A stretch of DNA of 64,000 nt, from the NCBI RefSeq assembly GCF_002979555.1, contig NZ_PCOZ01000002.1, positions 525,478 to 589,477 of the forward strand, read 5' to 3'. The notes under the pieces were generated by a model, which made no database searches, was not told the DNA's origin, and worked only from the letters and a program-made list of their open reading frames with translations. How positions within the stretch are numbered: position 1 is the stretch's first letter; each line of letters starts with the position of its first letter. The stretch comes from Pseudomonas sp. MYb60 (GTDB taxonomy: Bacteria; Pseudomonadota; Gammaproteobacteria; Pseudomonadales; Pseudomonadaceae). The position numbers and the translations under genes are program-made. Below are positions 28,435 through 38,128 of the stretch, piece by piece.

Positions 28435-29070
28435 ATGCGTAATCTGATCCTCAGCGCCGCTCTCGTCACGGCCAGCCTGTTCGGCATGACCGCACAAGCT
28501 GCCGACGTGCCGCTTGAAGCCGGTAAGACCTATGTTGAATTGGCCAACCCTGTTCCGGTTTCCGAGCCTGGCAAGATCGAAGTAGTGGAGCTGTTCTGGT
28601 ACGGCTGCCCGCATTGCTACGCTTTTGAGCCGACCATCAACCCATGGGTTGAAAAGTTGCCCAAGGACGTGAACTTCAAGCGCATTCCCGCCATGTTCGG
28701 CGGCCCATGGGATGCCCACGGCCAACTGTTCCTGACCCTTGAAGCCATGGGCGTGGAGCACAAGGTGCACAACGCGGTATTCGATGCGATCCAGAAACAA
28801 GGCAAGCGTCTGACCAAACCGGACGAAATGGCTGACTTCGTGGCTACCCAGGGCGTCGACAAGGACAAGTTCCTGGCTACCTTCAACTCCTTCGCTATCC
28901 AGGGCCAGATCAAACAAGCCCGCGAACTGGCGCAGAAGTATGGCGTGCAAGGCGTACCGACCCTCATCGTCAACGGCAAGTACCGCTTTGACCTGGGTAC
29001 CGCCGGTGGTCCTGAGGCGGTTCTCAATGTCGCCGACCAGTTGATCGCCAAAGAACGCGCAGCCAAGTAA
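28435..29070 (+). CDS. dsbA: thiol:disulfide interchange protein DsbA
   Basis: A 211-aa periplasmic oxidant that introduces disulfides in secreted proteins. The signal peptide (residues 1-22, ending TAQA) precedes a thioredoxin fold with active site C58-P-H-C61 in FWYGCPHCYAFEP and the cis-proline loop GVQGVPTLIVNGKY. The length is typical. AGGAGTAAAGC sets the ATG at 28435. Disulfide-bearing products in this window (cytochrome c5, the SCO proteins) are potential clients. It lies upstream of an EEP-family gene with a 10-bp gap. Confidence 0.96.
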   Translation: MRNLILSAALVTASLFGMTAQAADVPLEAGKTYVELANPVPVSEPGKIEVVELFWYGCPHCYAFEPTINPWVEKLPKDVNFKRIPAMFGGPWDAHGQLFLTLEAMGVEHKVHNAVFDAIQKQGKRLTKPDEMADFVATQGVDKDKFLATFNSFAIQGQIKQARELAQKYGVQGVPTLIVNGKYRFDLGTAGGPEAVLNVADQLIAKERAAK

Positions 29071-29080
29071 GGGGCCCGTC

Positions 29081-29959
29081 ATGCGTCGCTGGGGTACTGA
29101 ACGTGTCGTTGGCCTGCATGACCCGCAGGTCAACGAGCATCACCTGGAATCCACGGGTTTGCCGGCAGACAGCCGGCTGCGCCTGCTCAGCTTCAATATC
29201 CAGGTGGGGATCAGCACCGAGAAATACCGGCACTACCTCACCCGTGGCTGGCAGCACCTGCTGCCCCACAACGGGCGTGCCGGCAACCTGCAGAAGATCG
29301 GCAGCCTGTTGAGTGATTTCGACCTGGTTGCCTTGCAGGAAGCCGACGGCGGCAGCTTGCGCTCCGGCTATATCAACCAGGTGGAACACCTGGCCCAGCT
29401 TGGCGCATTTCCCTACTGGTACCAGCAACTCAATCGCAACCTCGGGCGCCTGGCGCAGCACAGCAATGGCGTGCTCAGCCGCTTGAAACCTTCCGCCATC
29501 GAAGATCACCCGCTGCCGGGCCCCAAGGGCCGTGGCGCGATACTCGTGCGTTTTGGCGAGGGTCCAGAGGCGCTGGTGGTGGTGATGATGCACCTGGCGC
29601 TGGGTGCCCGTACCCGCACCCTGCAGCTGGCCTATATCCGCGAGCTGATTGGCAACTACAAGCACCAAGTGCTGATGGGTGACATGAACACCCATGCCAA
29701 CGACTTGCTACTAAATTCTCCGCTGCGGGACCTGGGGCTATTGGCGCCGCAAGTCGAAGCCACGTTCCCCAGCTGGCGTCCGCAGCGCTGTCTTGACCAT
29801 ATCCTGCTCAGCCCTACCCTCACGCTCGAGAGTGTGCAGGTGCTGGCGCAGCCCATCTCCGATCACCTGCCGGTCGCGGTAGAGATTCGTCTACCGGGTT
29901 CGCTCACGGCTGATGCATTCCCCGCGTTGAGCCCAGGCACCAGCGGACCCCTTGCATGA
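29081..29959 (+). CDS. endonuclease/exonuclease/phosphatase (EEP) family protein
   Basis: A 292-aa cytoplasmic EEP-fold protein (no signal peptide). Motifs of the fold are LRLLSFNIQVG (Asn metal site), DLVALQEAD (metal-binding Glu), VMMHLALGAR (catalytic His), LMGDMNTHAND (GDxN) and ISDHLPVAVEI (final DH). The nucleic-acid or phosphoester substrate cannot be told. It is 10 bp after dsbA and overlaps the diguanylate cyclase gene by ATGA (29956-29959), which implies coupled translation. PA5488-type. Confidence 0.9.
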   Translation: MRRWGTERVVGLHDPQVNEHHLESTGLPADSRLRLLSFNIQVGISTEKYRHYLTRGWQHLLPHNGRAGNLQKIGSLLSDFDLVALQEADGGSLRSGYINQVEHLAQLGAFPYWYQQLNRNLGRLAQHSNGVLSRLKPSAIEDHPLPGPKGRGAILVRFGEGPEALVVVMMHLALGARTRTLQLAYIRELIGNYKHQVLMGDMNTHANDLLLNSPLRDLGLLAPQVEATFPSWRPQRCLDHILLSPTLTLESVQVLAQPISDHLPVAVEIRLPGSLTADAFPALSPGTSGPLA

Positions 29960-31950
29960 GCGACGACGCCGAGCGTTGGAAAGAAAAATACCTGAAGAGC
30001 ATCGAGCAGCAGGAAAAGCTGGAGCGTCGCTGGGCCGCCCGCCTCGACCTGCTGCGTCGAGGGCTGGTGCGCAGCACCCTGGCCGCCGAAGGCACTGACC
30101 GCGCAGTGGACCAGTGCATGAAGGAAATGCGCGACGTGGTCCGCACCGACGACATGGACGCCGCCCTCGCCGCCCTGTTGCCGCGCCTGGAAAAAGCCGT
30201 GCTCGACTCCGAGCAGCGCCGCGAAACCCGAGTGGACCAGATCGGCACCGCGCTGACCTCACTGGTCGCGCAGTTGCAAAAACTGCCGCTGCCCCGTGAG
30301 GTGGCCCGCCCGCTGAAAACCTTTGCCAAGCAATTGGATGGACGGGTCAGCCAGGCACGTGAAATCCCGCTGCTGCTCAGTGAGCTGAGTGGCCTGCAAG
30401 GGCAGGCACTGAGTAATCTGGACCCGGACGCCGAAGCCTCGCGCCCTGGGCCGGGCTTGCTGCAGCGTCTGTTTGGAACGAAGGACGGTGCAACCGAGGC
30501 GACAACCAGTGAGCCTGCACCCGTCCCGGCACTTCAGCCTGTCAGTGCTCCACCTGCGGCCGAGCCCCAGGCGCCTTTGCCATCGGCTGAGCCGCCGGCA
30601 CCGGTGAAGGCGGCCGAGGTCGACACCGCTGAAGCCGTCGTTCGCGAGGGGATGGTTCCCGCGCCGTTGCCTGAAGCACCTGCGGCACGCATCGAGCCCG
30701 GCGCGTCCGAGCCAGAAGAGTCCGAGAGCGCGTCTGAAAGCGCCCTGGCCGCGTTTATCGAGATGCCAGAGGCGCCGGTTCAAACCCCGGATGAAACGGC
30801 GATTGGCAGCCTGTCCCTGCCCCCCGTATTGGAAACCGAAGAGCCCGACCCCGACGAGCTGCAACCGGACAGCCCTTTTTCCCTGCCGGACTCGCCAGAG
30901 CCGTCCTACAGTTCCGTCGCCAAGCATATCGAAGACACCCTGCTCGGCCTGCTGGACGAGCTGTCCCTGCCCGAACATCACCGTCCTCAGGCCGAAGCCA
31001 TGCGCGAACGCCTGGCGCACGGGTTGAACTGGTACGAGCTACTGCCGATTCTCGATGACCTGGCGGTGCTGATGCTGGCGATTACCGACAGCGGCCAGCA
31101 TGAGTTCGAGGCCTATCTCAAGCAACTCAACGAACGTCTCGAAGCTTTTCAGGGGCACCTGCAAGTGGCCAGCGACGGCCATGCCGACAGCCGGTCGGCT
31201 GCCCGTGAACTGGATACGCAGATTCGTAAGCAAGTGGACGGCCTGCAAAGCAGCGTCCAGGAAGCGGCTGATCTCAGCAGCCTCAAGCACGTTCTGGAAA
31301 GCCACCTTGAAGGCTTGCTGGGCACGATGGATGAGCACCAACAGCAACGCGACCAGCGTGAGCAGGAAGTGGCGGCGCGTCTCAAAGGTCTGGCCGAGCG
31401 TGTCGCCAGCATGGAGCAGGAAGCCCAGGGTTACCGTGAACACCTTGAGGTGCAGCGCCAGAAAGCCCTGATCGATCCGCTCACCGGCCTGCCCAACCGT
31501 GCAGCCTGGAGTGAGCGTCTGGACCATGAGGTCAACGCCTGGCAGCAGCACGGCAACAACCTGTCGCTGGCCATGCTCGACCTGGACCACTTCAAGCGCA
31601 TCAACGATGGCTACGGCCACCTGGCCGGTGACAAAGTGTTGAAGATCATTGCCAGCGTGCTGCGCAAGCGGTTGCGCCCGAGCGATTTTATCGCGCGGTT
31701 CGGCGGTGAAGAGTTTGTGCTGCTGATGCCCGACTCTTCGCTGGCCGATGCCCTGGCGGTCGGCAATGCACTGCGCGCTGCCGTCGAGGCGTGCCCGTTC
31801 CACTTCAAGGGCGAGCCGGTGACCATCACGGTGTCCATGGGAGTGGCGCAGTTCCAACCGGGCGAGCGCAGCGACCTGGTGCTCAAGCGCGCCGATGCGG
31901 CGTTGTATCGGGCCAAGGCGGCCGGTCGCAACCAGGTACAGGCGGCGTAA
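29956..31950 (+). CDS. dgcH: GGDEF diguanylate cyclase (DgcH-type)
   Basis: A 664-aa cyclic-di-GMP synthase. The N-terminal about 165 residues are helical, then an Ala/Pro/Glu-rich low-complexity linker (about 170-310), a second helical and coiled-coil region (about 315-500), and the C-terminal GGDEF domain (about 505-664, DPLTGLPNRAAWSERL). The active site is GGEEF at residues 583-587, and the inhibitory I-site RxxD (RPSD) is correctly placed 5 residues before it, so feedback inhibition by c-di-GMP is expected. No membrane segment is apparent. Corresponds to PA5487. The neighbour AmpDh2 follows with its own leader. Confidence 0.93.
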   Translation: MSDDAERWKEKYLKSIEQQEKLERRWAARLDLLRRGLVRSTLAAEGTDRAVDQCMKEMRDVVRTDDMDAALAALLPRLEKAVLDSEQRRETRVDQIGTALTSLVAQLQKLPLPREVARPLKTFAKQLDGRVSQAREIPLLLSELSGLQGQALSNLDPDAEASRPGPGLLQRLFGTKDGATEATTSEPAPVPALQPVSAPPAAEPQAPLPSAEPPAPVKAAEVDTAEAVVREGMVPAPLPEAPAARIEPGASEPEESESASESALAAFIEMPEAPVQTPDETAIGSLSLPPVLETEEPDPDELQPDSPFSLPDSPEPSYSSVAKHIEDTLLGLLDELSLPEHHRPQAEAMRERLAHGLNWYELLPILDDLAVLMLAITDSGQHEFEAYLKQLNERLEAFQGHLQVASDGHADSRSAARELDTQIRKQVDGLQSSVQEAADLSSLKHVLESHLEGLLGTMDEHQQQRDQREQEVAARLKGLAERVASMEQEAQGYREHLEVQRQKALIDPLTGLPNRAAWSERLDHEVNAWQQHGNNLSLAMLDLDHFKRINDGYGHLAGDKVLKIIASVLRKRLRPSDFIARFGGEEFVLLMPDSSLADALAVGNALRAAVEACPFHFKGEPVTITVSMGVAQFQPGERSDLVLKRADAALYRAKAAGRNQVQAA

Positions 31951-32038
31951 AAAATGTTCCATTTTGTGATTTGACCGCCGGGCCCTGAGCGGTACGTTAC
32001 ACTGTTGCATTACCGTCTTCAGCGTAACGTTATCCGCC

Positions 32039-32815
32039 ATGAAATTCCTGTCCTTCGCCTTTGTGTTTCTCCTGCTCGCGGGCTGCGCCAGCGGCCCTCG
32101 GCTTGACACCAGCCACCCTTCGGTGAACCACGACAACCGCGTGCAGTTCGTTGTGGTTCACTACACCTCCACCGACCTCGAGCGCTCACTGGCCCTGCTC
32201 ACCCACGGGCAGGTCAGCAGTCATTACCTGATTGGCGACGACGCCTCCGGCACAATCTACAAGCTGGTGGACGAAAGCCAGCGGGCCTGGCACGCCGGCG
32301 AAAGTGAATGGATGGGCCGCACCTGGCTCAACTCCAGCTCCATCGGCATCGAGATCGTCAATCCAGGCTATCGGGACACGCCGACCGGGCGAGTCTGGTA
32401 TCCGTACTCCGAAGCACAGGTGCAGTCGCTGGTGATCCTGCTCAAGGACATCAGCAAGCGTAATGGCATCGATCCCAAGAACATCATTGGCCACAGCGAT
32501 ATAGCACCGCTGCGCAAGTTGGATCCAGGGCCATTGTTCCCCTGGAAGCGCCTGGCGGCTGAAGGGTTGGGGGTGTGGCCGGATGCGCAGGCCGTCGCGC
32601 GCTTCCAGGTGCAGTACGCTGGCGAGTTGCCCAGCATCATCTGGTTCCAGCAGGAACTGGCCCGTCTGGGTTACCAGACACCGCAGACCGGGGAGTTGGA
32701 TGTTGCCACCCGCCATGTGATCGCGGCGTTCCAGATGCATTTCCGGCCATCACGGTATGACGGTACGCCGGACGCGGAGAGTGCAGCGATCTTGCGGGCG
32801 CTCAACCACCGTTGA
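32039..32815 (+). CDS. ampDh2: N-acetylmuramoyl-L-alanine amidase, AmpDh2-type lipoprotein
   Basis: A 258-aa envelope amidase that cleaves the peptide from peptidoglycan. The lipobox LLLAGC (Cys16) marks a lipoprotein. The zinc amidase_2 domain has ligands H41 (VVHYTS), H152 (IIGHSD) and D162 (RKLDPGPLFPW). A small C-terminal peptidoglycan-binding-like segment (about residues 195-258) follows. It lacks the cytoplasmic form's features, so it is the AmpDh2 (PA5485) homologue, not AmpD itself. It may help control beta-lactamase induction by turning over wall fragments. Confidence 0.92.
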   Translation: MKFLSFAFVFLLLAGCASGPRLDTSHPSVNHDNRVQFVVVHYTSTDLERSLALLTHGQVSSHYLIGDDASGTIYKLVDESQRAWHAGESEWMGRTWLNSSSIGIEIVNPGYRDTPTGRVWYPYSEAQVQSLVILLKDISKRNGIDPKNIIGHSDIAPLRKLDPGPLFPWKRLAAEGLGVWPDAQAVARFQVQYAGELPSIIWFQQELARLGYQTPQTGELDVATRHVIAAFQMHFRPSRYDGTPDAESAAILRALNHR

Positions 32816-32878
32816 AGGATTGGGTTCGCCTGGTGTGGTGAGTACAGGGCGCAGCCCCTTCGCCACAAGCGCCGGCGC

Positions 32879-34666
32879 CTACAACGGAAGTGCCATGTAG
32901 AACTGGGTGCCCTGGCCGGGGCGCGAATAGACGCCCATGCGGCCACCGTGCAGTTGCACGATCTCCTTGCACAGGGCCAGGCCCAGGCCCGCGCCGCCCT
33001 TCTTGCGGCCCACCTGGACGAAGGGTTCGAAAATTCGCCCTTGCTGGCCATAGGCGATGCCTTCGCCATTGTCTTCCACACTGATGATGACCCGCTCACC
33101 ATGGCGGCGTGCCTGCAGGCGAATCTGTCCGCCGTCGGCGGTGTGCCGCAGCGCATTGCCCAGCAGGTTGTCGAGGACGCGCTCCAACTGGGCCTGATCG
33201 GCATACAACCGGGGCAAGTCGGTTTGGGCTTCCACCACCAGTTCAATGTTCTGTGCCTTGGCCGGCTCTACAAACCGCGCGTGGGCGTGTTCAAGCAGGT
33301 CGTTAATGTCACAAGGCCCCAGGGTGAGTTTCTGCAGGCCGTTCTGATAGCGCGAGAAGTTGAGCAGGTCGTTGATCAGTTGCATCAAGCGTTGCATTTC
33401 TTCGTTAACGGTATCCAGCAGGTCCGCTTCACGGGATTCAGCGGGGAACTTCGCCCGTTCACGGAACAGGCCGAACGCCATATGCATACCGGTGACGGGC
33501 GTGCGCAGTTCATGGGAGGCACGCAACACGAACTCACTGCGCACCCTTTCGAATGCGCGCTGTTCGGTCACGTCGTGCAGCACCATCACGGCACCGAGGA
33601 TATGCCCCTGGGTGTGGCTGACGGGCGTGAGGCTGTAAGTGAGCAGGCGCAACTCGCCTTCCACTTCCACTTCAAGATCATCCGGCGCACGCTCCAGGTT
33701 GCCGCCGCGCAGGACCAGTTGCAGCTGTTCATCCAGTTCCGGGCGCGCCAGCGCCTCGCCCAGGCCTTGGCCGAGGCGTTCCTCGTCCCAGCCAAGCTGG
33801 CGCTGGGCAACGGGGTTCAGATGCTCCAGGTGGCCCTGGCGGTCGATCATCAGCAAGCCATCGTCAATGCTGTCGAGCACGGCCTGCAGGCGCTGCTGAC
33901 CGGCCAGGAGTTCGTCCACATTGGTCGCCTGGTGTTGGCGCAAGGCTTCGGCCATGATGCCGAAACGGCGGGTCAGCTGGTTCATTTCCGCTGCTGACGA
34001 GATCGGTAGCGTGACTTCAAAGTCGCCCTGCCCGATTTTATCCGCCGCCTTGGCCAGCGCTTCAATCGGCCCGCCAAAGCGGCGGGCGATGCCATGGGCG
34101 GTGACGAACCCGATGATCAGCACGGCCAGCCCCACCAATCCCAATAATCCCGCGACCAACAGCGCGCGCTCGCGTGACGTGTGTTCGCTGTTACTGATGT
34201 TTTGCAGTGCTTGCTTGTGCTCGGTGATCAGGCCGTTACGCAGTACGTTGAAGCTCTCGGTGAGCTTTTGCTTGCTGCCTGGCGGGGTTGAAGGTTGCTG
34301 GGATTGCTCAAACGCTTCCAGCAGCTTCTGGTAATCGGCCCGCGCCTGGACGAATCCGTGGCCTTGGTTATCGTGGCGTTCATGGGCAATGCCTTGCTCA
34401 AGCAAGTCCAGATACTGTTGCTTCGAGGCCTGCAGCGCCTGGGGGTCCGGGCGTGGTTCCAGCATCATGACCAATTGGTCGCCCAGGCTCTGGCGCAGCT
34501 TGAGCCCCAGGTCCAGGGTCACGAAGTTGCTGCGAATCAATGACTCCTGGGTCTTGGCCATTTGCATGACGCTGACCAGGCCCAGGATCAATCCCAGCAG
34601 GGCGACGGTAATCAGCGCTGAAATACTCAGGAACAACCGAGTGCGCAGTTTCATCGCAAGCTTCAT
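32879..34666 (-). CDS. kinB: sensor histidine kinase KinB
   Basis: A 595-aa inner-membrane kinase, partner of AlgB. Two helices (about residues 9-30 and 168-190) bracket a periplasmic sensor of about 140 residues. A HAMP segment (about 190-245), a PAS domain (about 255-370, [24 protein letters not shown]) and the kinase core follow. The phosphoacceptor is H385 in ASHELRTP, the same number as in P. aeruginosa KinB, which supports the ATG at 34666. The catalytic ATPase boxes are present ([28 protein letters not shown]). It lies 10 bp downstream of algB. Confidence 0.95.
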   Translation of the reverse strand: MKLAMKLRTRLFLSISALITVALLGLILGLVSVMQMAKTQESLIRSNFVTLDLGLKLRQSLGDQLVMMLEPRPDPQALQASKQQYLDLLEQGIAHERHDNQGHGFVQARADYQKLLEAFEQSQQPSTPPGSKQKLTESFNVLRNGLITEHKQALQNISNSEHTSRERALLVAGLLGLVGLAVLIIGFVTAHGIARRFGGPIEALAKAADKIGQGDFEVTLPISSAAEMNQLTRRFGIMAEALRQHQATNVDELLAGQQRLQAVLDSIDDGLLMIDRQGHLEHLNPVAQRQLGWDEERLGQGLGEALARPELDEQLQLVLRGGNLERAPDDLEVEVEGELRLLTYSLTPVSHTQGHILGAVMVLHDVTEQRAFERVRSEFVLRASHELRTPVTGMHMAFGLFRERAKFPAESREADLLDTVNEEMQRLMQLINDLLNFSRYQNGLQKLTLGPCDINDLLEHAHARFVEPAKAQNIELVVEAQTDLPRLYADQAQLERVLDNLLGNALRHTADGGQIRLQARRHGERVIISVEDNGEGIAYGQQGRIFEPFVQVGRKKGGAGLGLALCKEIVQLHGGRMGVYSRPGQGTQFYMALPL

Positions 34667-34676
34667 AAGGTACCGC

Positions 34677-36023
<1,347 letters not shown>

Positions 36024-36234
36024 CTGTTCCGCGCTCCTTAACTATGAATGATGGTGATTAGTCCCGGAAAAATCGGGCAAGTTGCATGGTTCATTCTGAT
36101 CGATAAAAGGAAGCGTCGCGCAGGTATCTTCATGACATCCTACGAAACACCCTCCCTGATGGCGTTTTCATGCCGTCTAGCCACTTCGGCAATGCCTTTA
36201 TCGCGTTCTATCCATCGGCCCGACCGCTGGCCAT

Positions 36235-36249
36235 CGTGCATTTCGCACG
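36235..36249. promoter_or_regulatory. palindrome upstream of a sigma-54 promoter, possible activator site
   Basis: CGTGC-ATTTC-GCACG is a perfect 5-bp inverted repeat about 110-120 bp upstream of the sigma-54-type promoter at 36344-36360, a normal distance for an enhancer-binding protein. A further TCGTGCA lies near 36264. AlgB, encoded next door, is a candidate binder, but this is speculation. Confidence 0.3.
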
Positions 36250-36343
36250 GCCCCTCGGGGGGTATCGTGCAGGATGCTGGCCCCCAAGTGATTTTAAAAA
36301 CTTTAACTCATTGATTTTATTGAGTTTTATTTTTGAAAAAAGC

Positions 36344-36360
36344 TGGCATGCACCCTGCAA
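36344..36360 (+). promoter_or_regulatory. sigma-54 (-24/-12) promoter
   Basis: TGGCATG-CACC-CTGCAA: the GG (36345-36346) and GC (36357-36358) doublets are exactly 10 bp apart, as RpoN requires, and the -24 element TGGCA is perfect. It would start transcription near 36370, 33 bases before the orphan 94-aa gene. Confidence 0.6.
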
Positions 36361-36402
36361 TATCCCTCCCAACGAATAATCAGAATGCGGGAGAACAGCA
36401 GC

Positions 36403-36687
36403 ATGACTCGCCAAAGCCTCAGCCCATTGTGTGTATCTCCCCAGCGCCTGCAACAAGGTCTGCTTGCCAGCCTGGCGTTGATGATCACCTTGATTGCGGG
36501 CCAGCAGCTGCAGCAATGGCAGCAGAGTCAGCAGCAAACCCTGCACTTTGACCGTCCGGCCATGGGCCAGACCCACTTCAGTTCCATCGGTAGCGTTTCT
36601 GCCGATGCAACCGCCCCGCAGTTGCGTGTAGCCGACCAGGATTCAACTCTGGGTGAGCTGCCTGTGCAAGAGCGTTGGGTGTTCTAG
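36403..36687 (+). CDS. small membrane-anchored hypothetical protein
   Basis: A 94-aa protein beginning MTRQSLSPLCVSPQRLQQGLLASLALMITLIAGQQLQQW: a basic N-terminus, one membrane helix (about residues 20-34) and then a Gln-rich stretch (QQLQQWQQSQQQT) and a soluble tail. I do not recognise the family. ATG 36403 has GGGAGA 8-9 bases upstream; an upstream ATG at 36385 lacks a ribosome site. It follows the sigma-54-type promoter above and precedes two other small envelope genes. Confidence 0.6.
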   Translation: MTRQSLSPLCVSPQRLQQGLLASLALMITLIAGQQLQQWQQSQQQTLHFDRPAMGQTHFSSIGSVSADATAPQLRVADQDSTLGELPVQERWVF

Positions 36688-36766
36688 GCAACAAAGCGGT
36701 TGTTCATTGTGAGCGACCGTACGGCACTACCGCTGTTACCTCTATAGAAGCGTAAGGAGAATCACC

Positions 36767-36931
36767 ATGTTGAGTTGGGCAATCACATTTCTGATCATCG
36801 CCATTGTGGCTGCAGTCCTGGGCTTCGGTGGTATCGCGGGCACCGCCACGGGTATCGCCAAGATCCTGTTTGTGGTCTTCCTGGTGATGTTCATTGCGTC
36901 GTTCTTCTTTGGTCGTCGCGGCCGAGGCTGA
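36767..36931 (+). CDS. DUF1328 small membrane protein (UPF0391, PA5482-type)
   Basis: A 54-aa protein, almost entirely two hydrophobic helices with a Gly-rich turn ([25 protein letters not shown]), ending GRRGRG. This is the UPF0391/DUF1328 pattern, equivalent to PA5482. AAGGAGAATCACC places the ATG at 36767. The next gene begins 2 bp after the stop, so it is cotranscribed with the lysozyme inhibitor gene. Such proteins are stress-induced in several proteobacteria; function unknown. Confidence 0.9.
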   Translation: MLSWAITFLIIAIVAAVLGFGGIAGTATGIAKILFVVFLVMFIASFFFGRRGRG

Positions 36932-36933
36932 AT

Positions 36934-37401
36934 ATGACCTCCCTGTCCTTTAAAGCCATGGCTGCCGCCCTGATCCTGGGCGGCAGCGGCCTGGCGATGG
37001 CCGCCAATGACGGCCAATCCCGAGCCAACCAAATGCTCAGCGCGGATCCGCAGTTGCGCGAGACGTGGCAAGACGTGGTGAAGAGTGAAGAGCGTCTGCC
37101 GGACTGGGTGATCAACCTGTCGGGCGCGGCCGAGCAAATGAATGGTGTGGAAGAGGATGGCGACAAGTATCTGGTGGGGCCGCTCTGCGAAACTGCCGAT
37201 ACCTGTCTGAACAAGCGCCTGATCGTTGCGTTCAGCCTCGATAAGGAAGATGCCTACGCCATGTTGGTGGAAGTCCCGGCCGGCCTGCCGGCGGACAAGT
37301 CGCCGACACGGCACGCCGATTACCGTTTTATCGGTAAGCCGGACGAAGGCATGCAGAAACTGTTGATGGAACAACTGAAGAAAGATCCGAATTGGTACTA
37401 G
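36934..37401 (+). CDS. Ivy-type lysozyme inhibitor
   Basis: A 155-aa periplasmic protein with a signal peptide (about residues 1-23, ending AMA) and the Ivy-fold region (about 30-155), including LPDWVINLSGAAEQMN and the cysteine-closed loop C85-ETADT-C91 (CETADTC) that corresponds to the active-site loop of Ivy (CKPHDC in E. coli). The loop composition differs from the best-studied Ivy, so target lysozyme specificity is uncertain. It is the homologue of PA5481 by position. Translated 2 bp after DUF1328. Confidence 0.82.
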   Translation: MTSLSFKAMAAALILGGSGLAMAANDGQSRANQMLSADPQLRETWQDVVKSEERLPDWVINLSGAAEQMNGVEEDGDKYLVGPLCETADTCLNKRLIVAFSLDKEDAYAMLVEVPAGLPADKSPTRHADYRFIGKPDEGMQKLLMEQLKKDPNWY

Positions 37402-37426
37402 GTTTCGTCTGACGTATCTGTCGAAG

Positions 37427-37692
37427 ACGGGACCAGCGTCCATAGAAGCCAGCCCATTCGCTTGCTTCTGTCTGTACCGCTCGCCAAGGGCGGTGCATGA
37501 CCAAGGGGCCGGGTTGCTCTGATCAATCGAGATCGGCGTGACCTACGGGTACAGGGAGTGCCTGCGCAAGGGCCGGGTCAGGCGAAAAGCTGCGACGCAG
37601 GTTCACAAGCTCACGGCTTGTTGAACTTGCGACGGGCTGACCCCTCTCAAATCTCCCCTCATACCGCCCTTAGTTGCAAATTTCGATTTTGC
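37427..37692. other. gene-free stretch with RNA-like folding
   Basis: Part of a 727-bp gap before gltP, with no convincing gene. Several inverted repeats stack: GGAC/GTCC (about 37430), AGAAGC/GCTTCT (about 37445-37469), ACCGC/GCGGT (about 37477-37495), a strong hairpin GCAGGTTCACAAG against CTTGTTGAACTTGC (37597-37630), enclosed by GGGTCAG (37575-37581) and CTGACCC (37637-37643), then GCAAAT-TTCG-ATTTTGC (37676-37692). Two near-copies of AAGGG(G)CCGGGT occur at about 37503 and 37568. Strand unknown; a small open frame at 37558-37740 is probably chance. Confidence 0.35.
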
Positions 37693-38128
37693 CTGGTCAC
37701 AACCATTACCTGGTGTGTCGAGATGACCATCTATCGATAAAGTTTTGCCCCGTCCATAAGACATTTCTGACACCAAGCCCTGAATTTCTCAGGCATCTAC
37801 GCCTGTGCCCCAAACACGTGCTGAATCCCTGAGCGAGCCGGGTTTGGCAGGTTCACGGCATATTCACCGGGCAATATGTCGCATTTGAACTGACCGTTCG
37901 GACAGTTATCATGGAAAAAAGCCATGCCGATTCGGCATAGGGTAGGCGTTTACGGCATTAGACGCCGCTCCCTTGCATCGGAATAGTTGCGCCTTTTTTC
38001 GCCTGCCAGTAAGCCATTTCGGCCACGCTGCGGTGACCTTCCATGGAGGCAGATGCACACACTTTTTCGCTCTCGAGCGTTGCAGCTGGCGCATTTGCCT
38101 TAAGTTCACTTGAAGTAAGGGTAATGAC
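37693..38128 (+). other. gltP upstream region
   Basis: The rest of the 727-bp gap. A small perfect hairpin ATGCCG-ATT-CGGCAT lies at 37924-37938. No ORF with a ribosome site and no convincing single promoter were found; the AAGTAAGGG just before 38129 serves as the gltP ribosome site. Confidence 0.5.

Noticed and set aside
37558..37740. A 60-codon open frame in the structured stretch
   Set aside because: No ribosome site, Cys/Arg-biased translation and coverage by hairpins; more likely non-coding.
37856..37869. TGGCAG-N-GGCAT resembling a sigma-54 promoter upstream of gltP
   Set aside because: The GG and GC doublets are 10 bp apart, but the -12 element (GGCA) lacks the TTGC pattern and the predicted leader would be over 240 nt.
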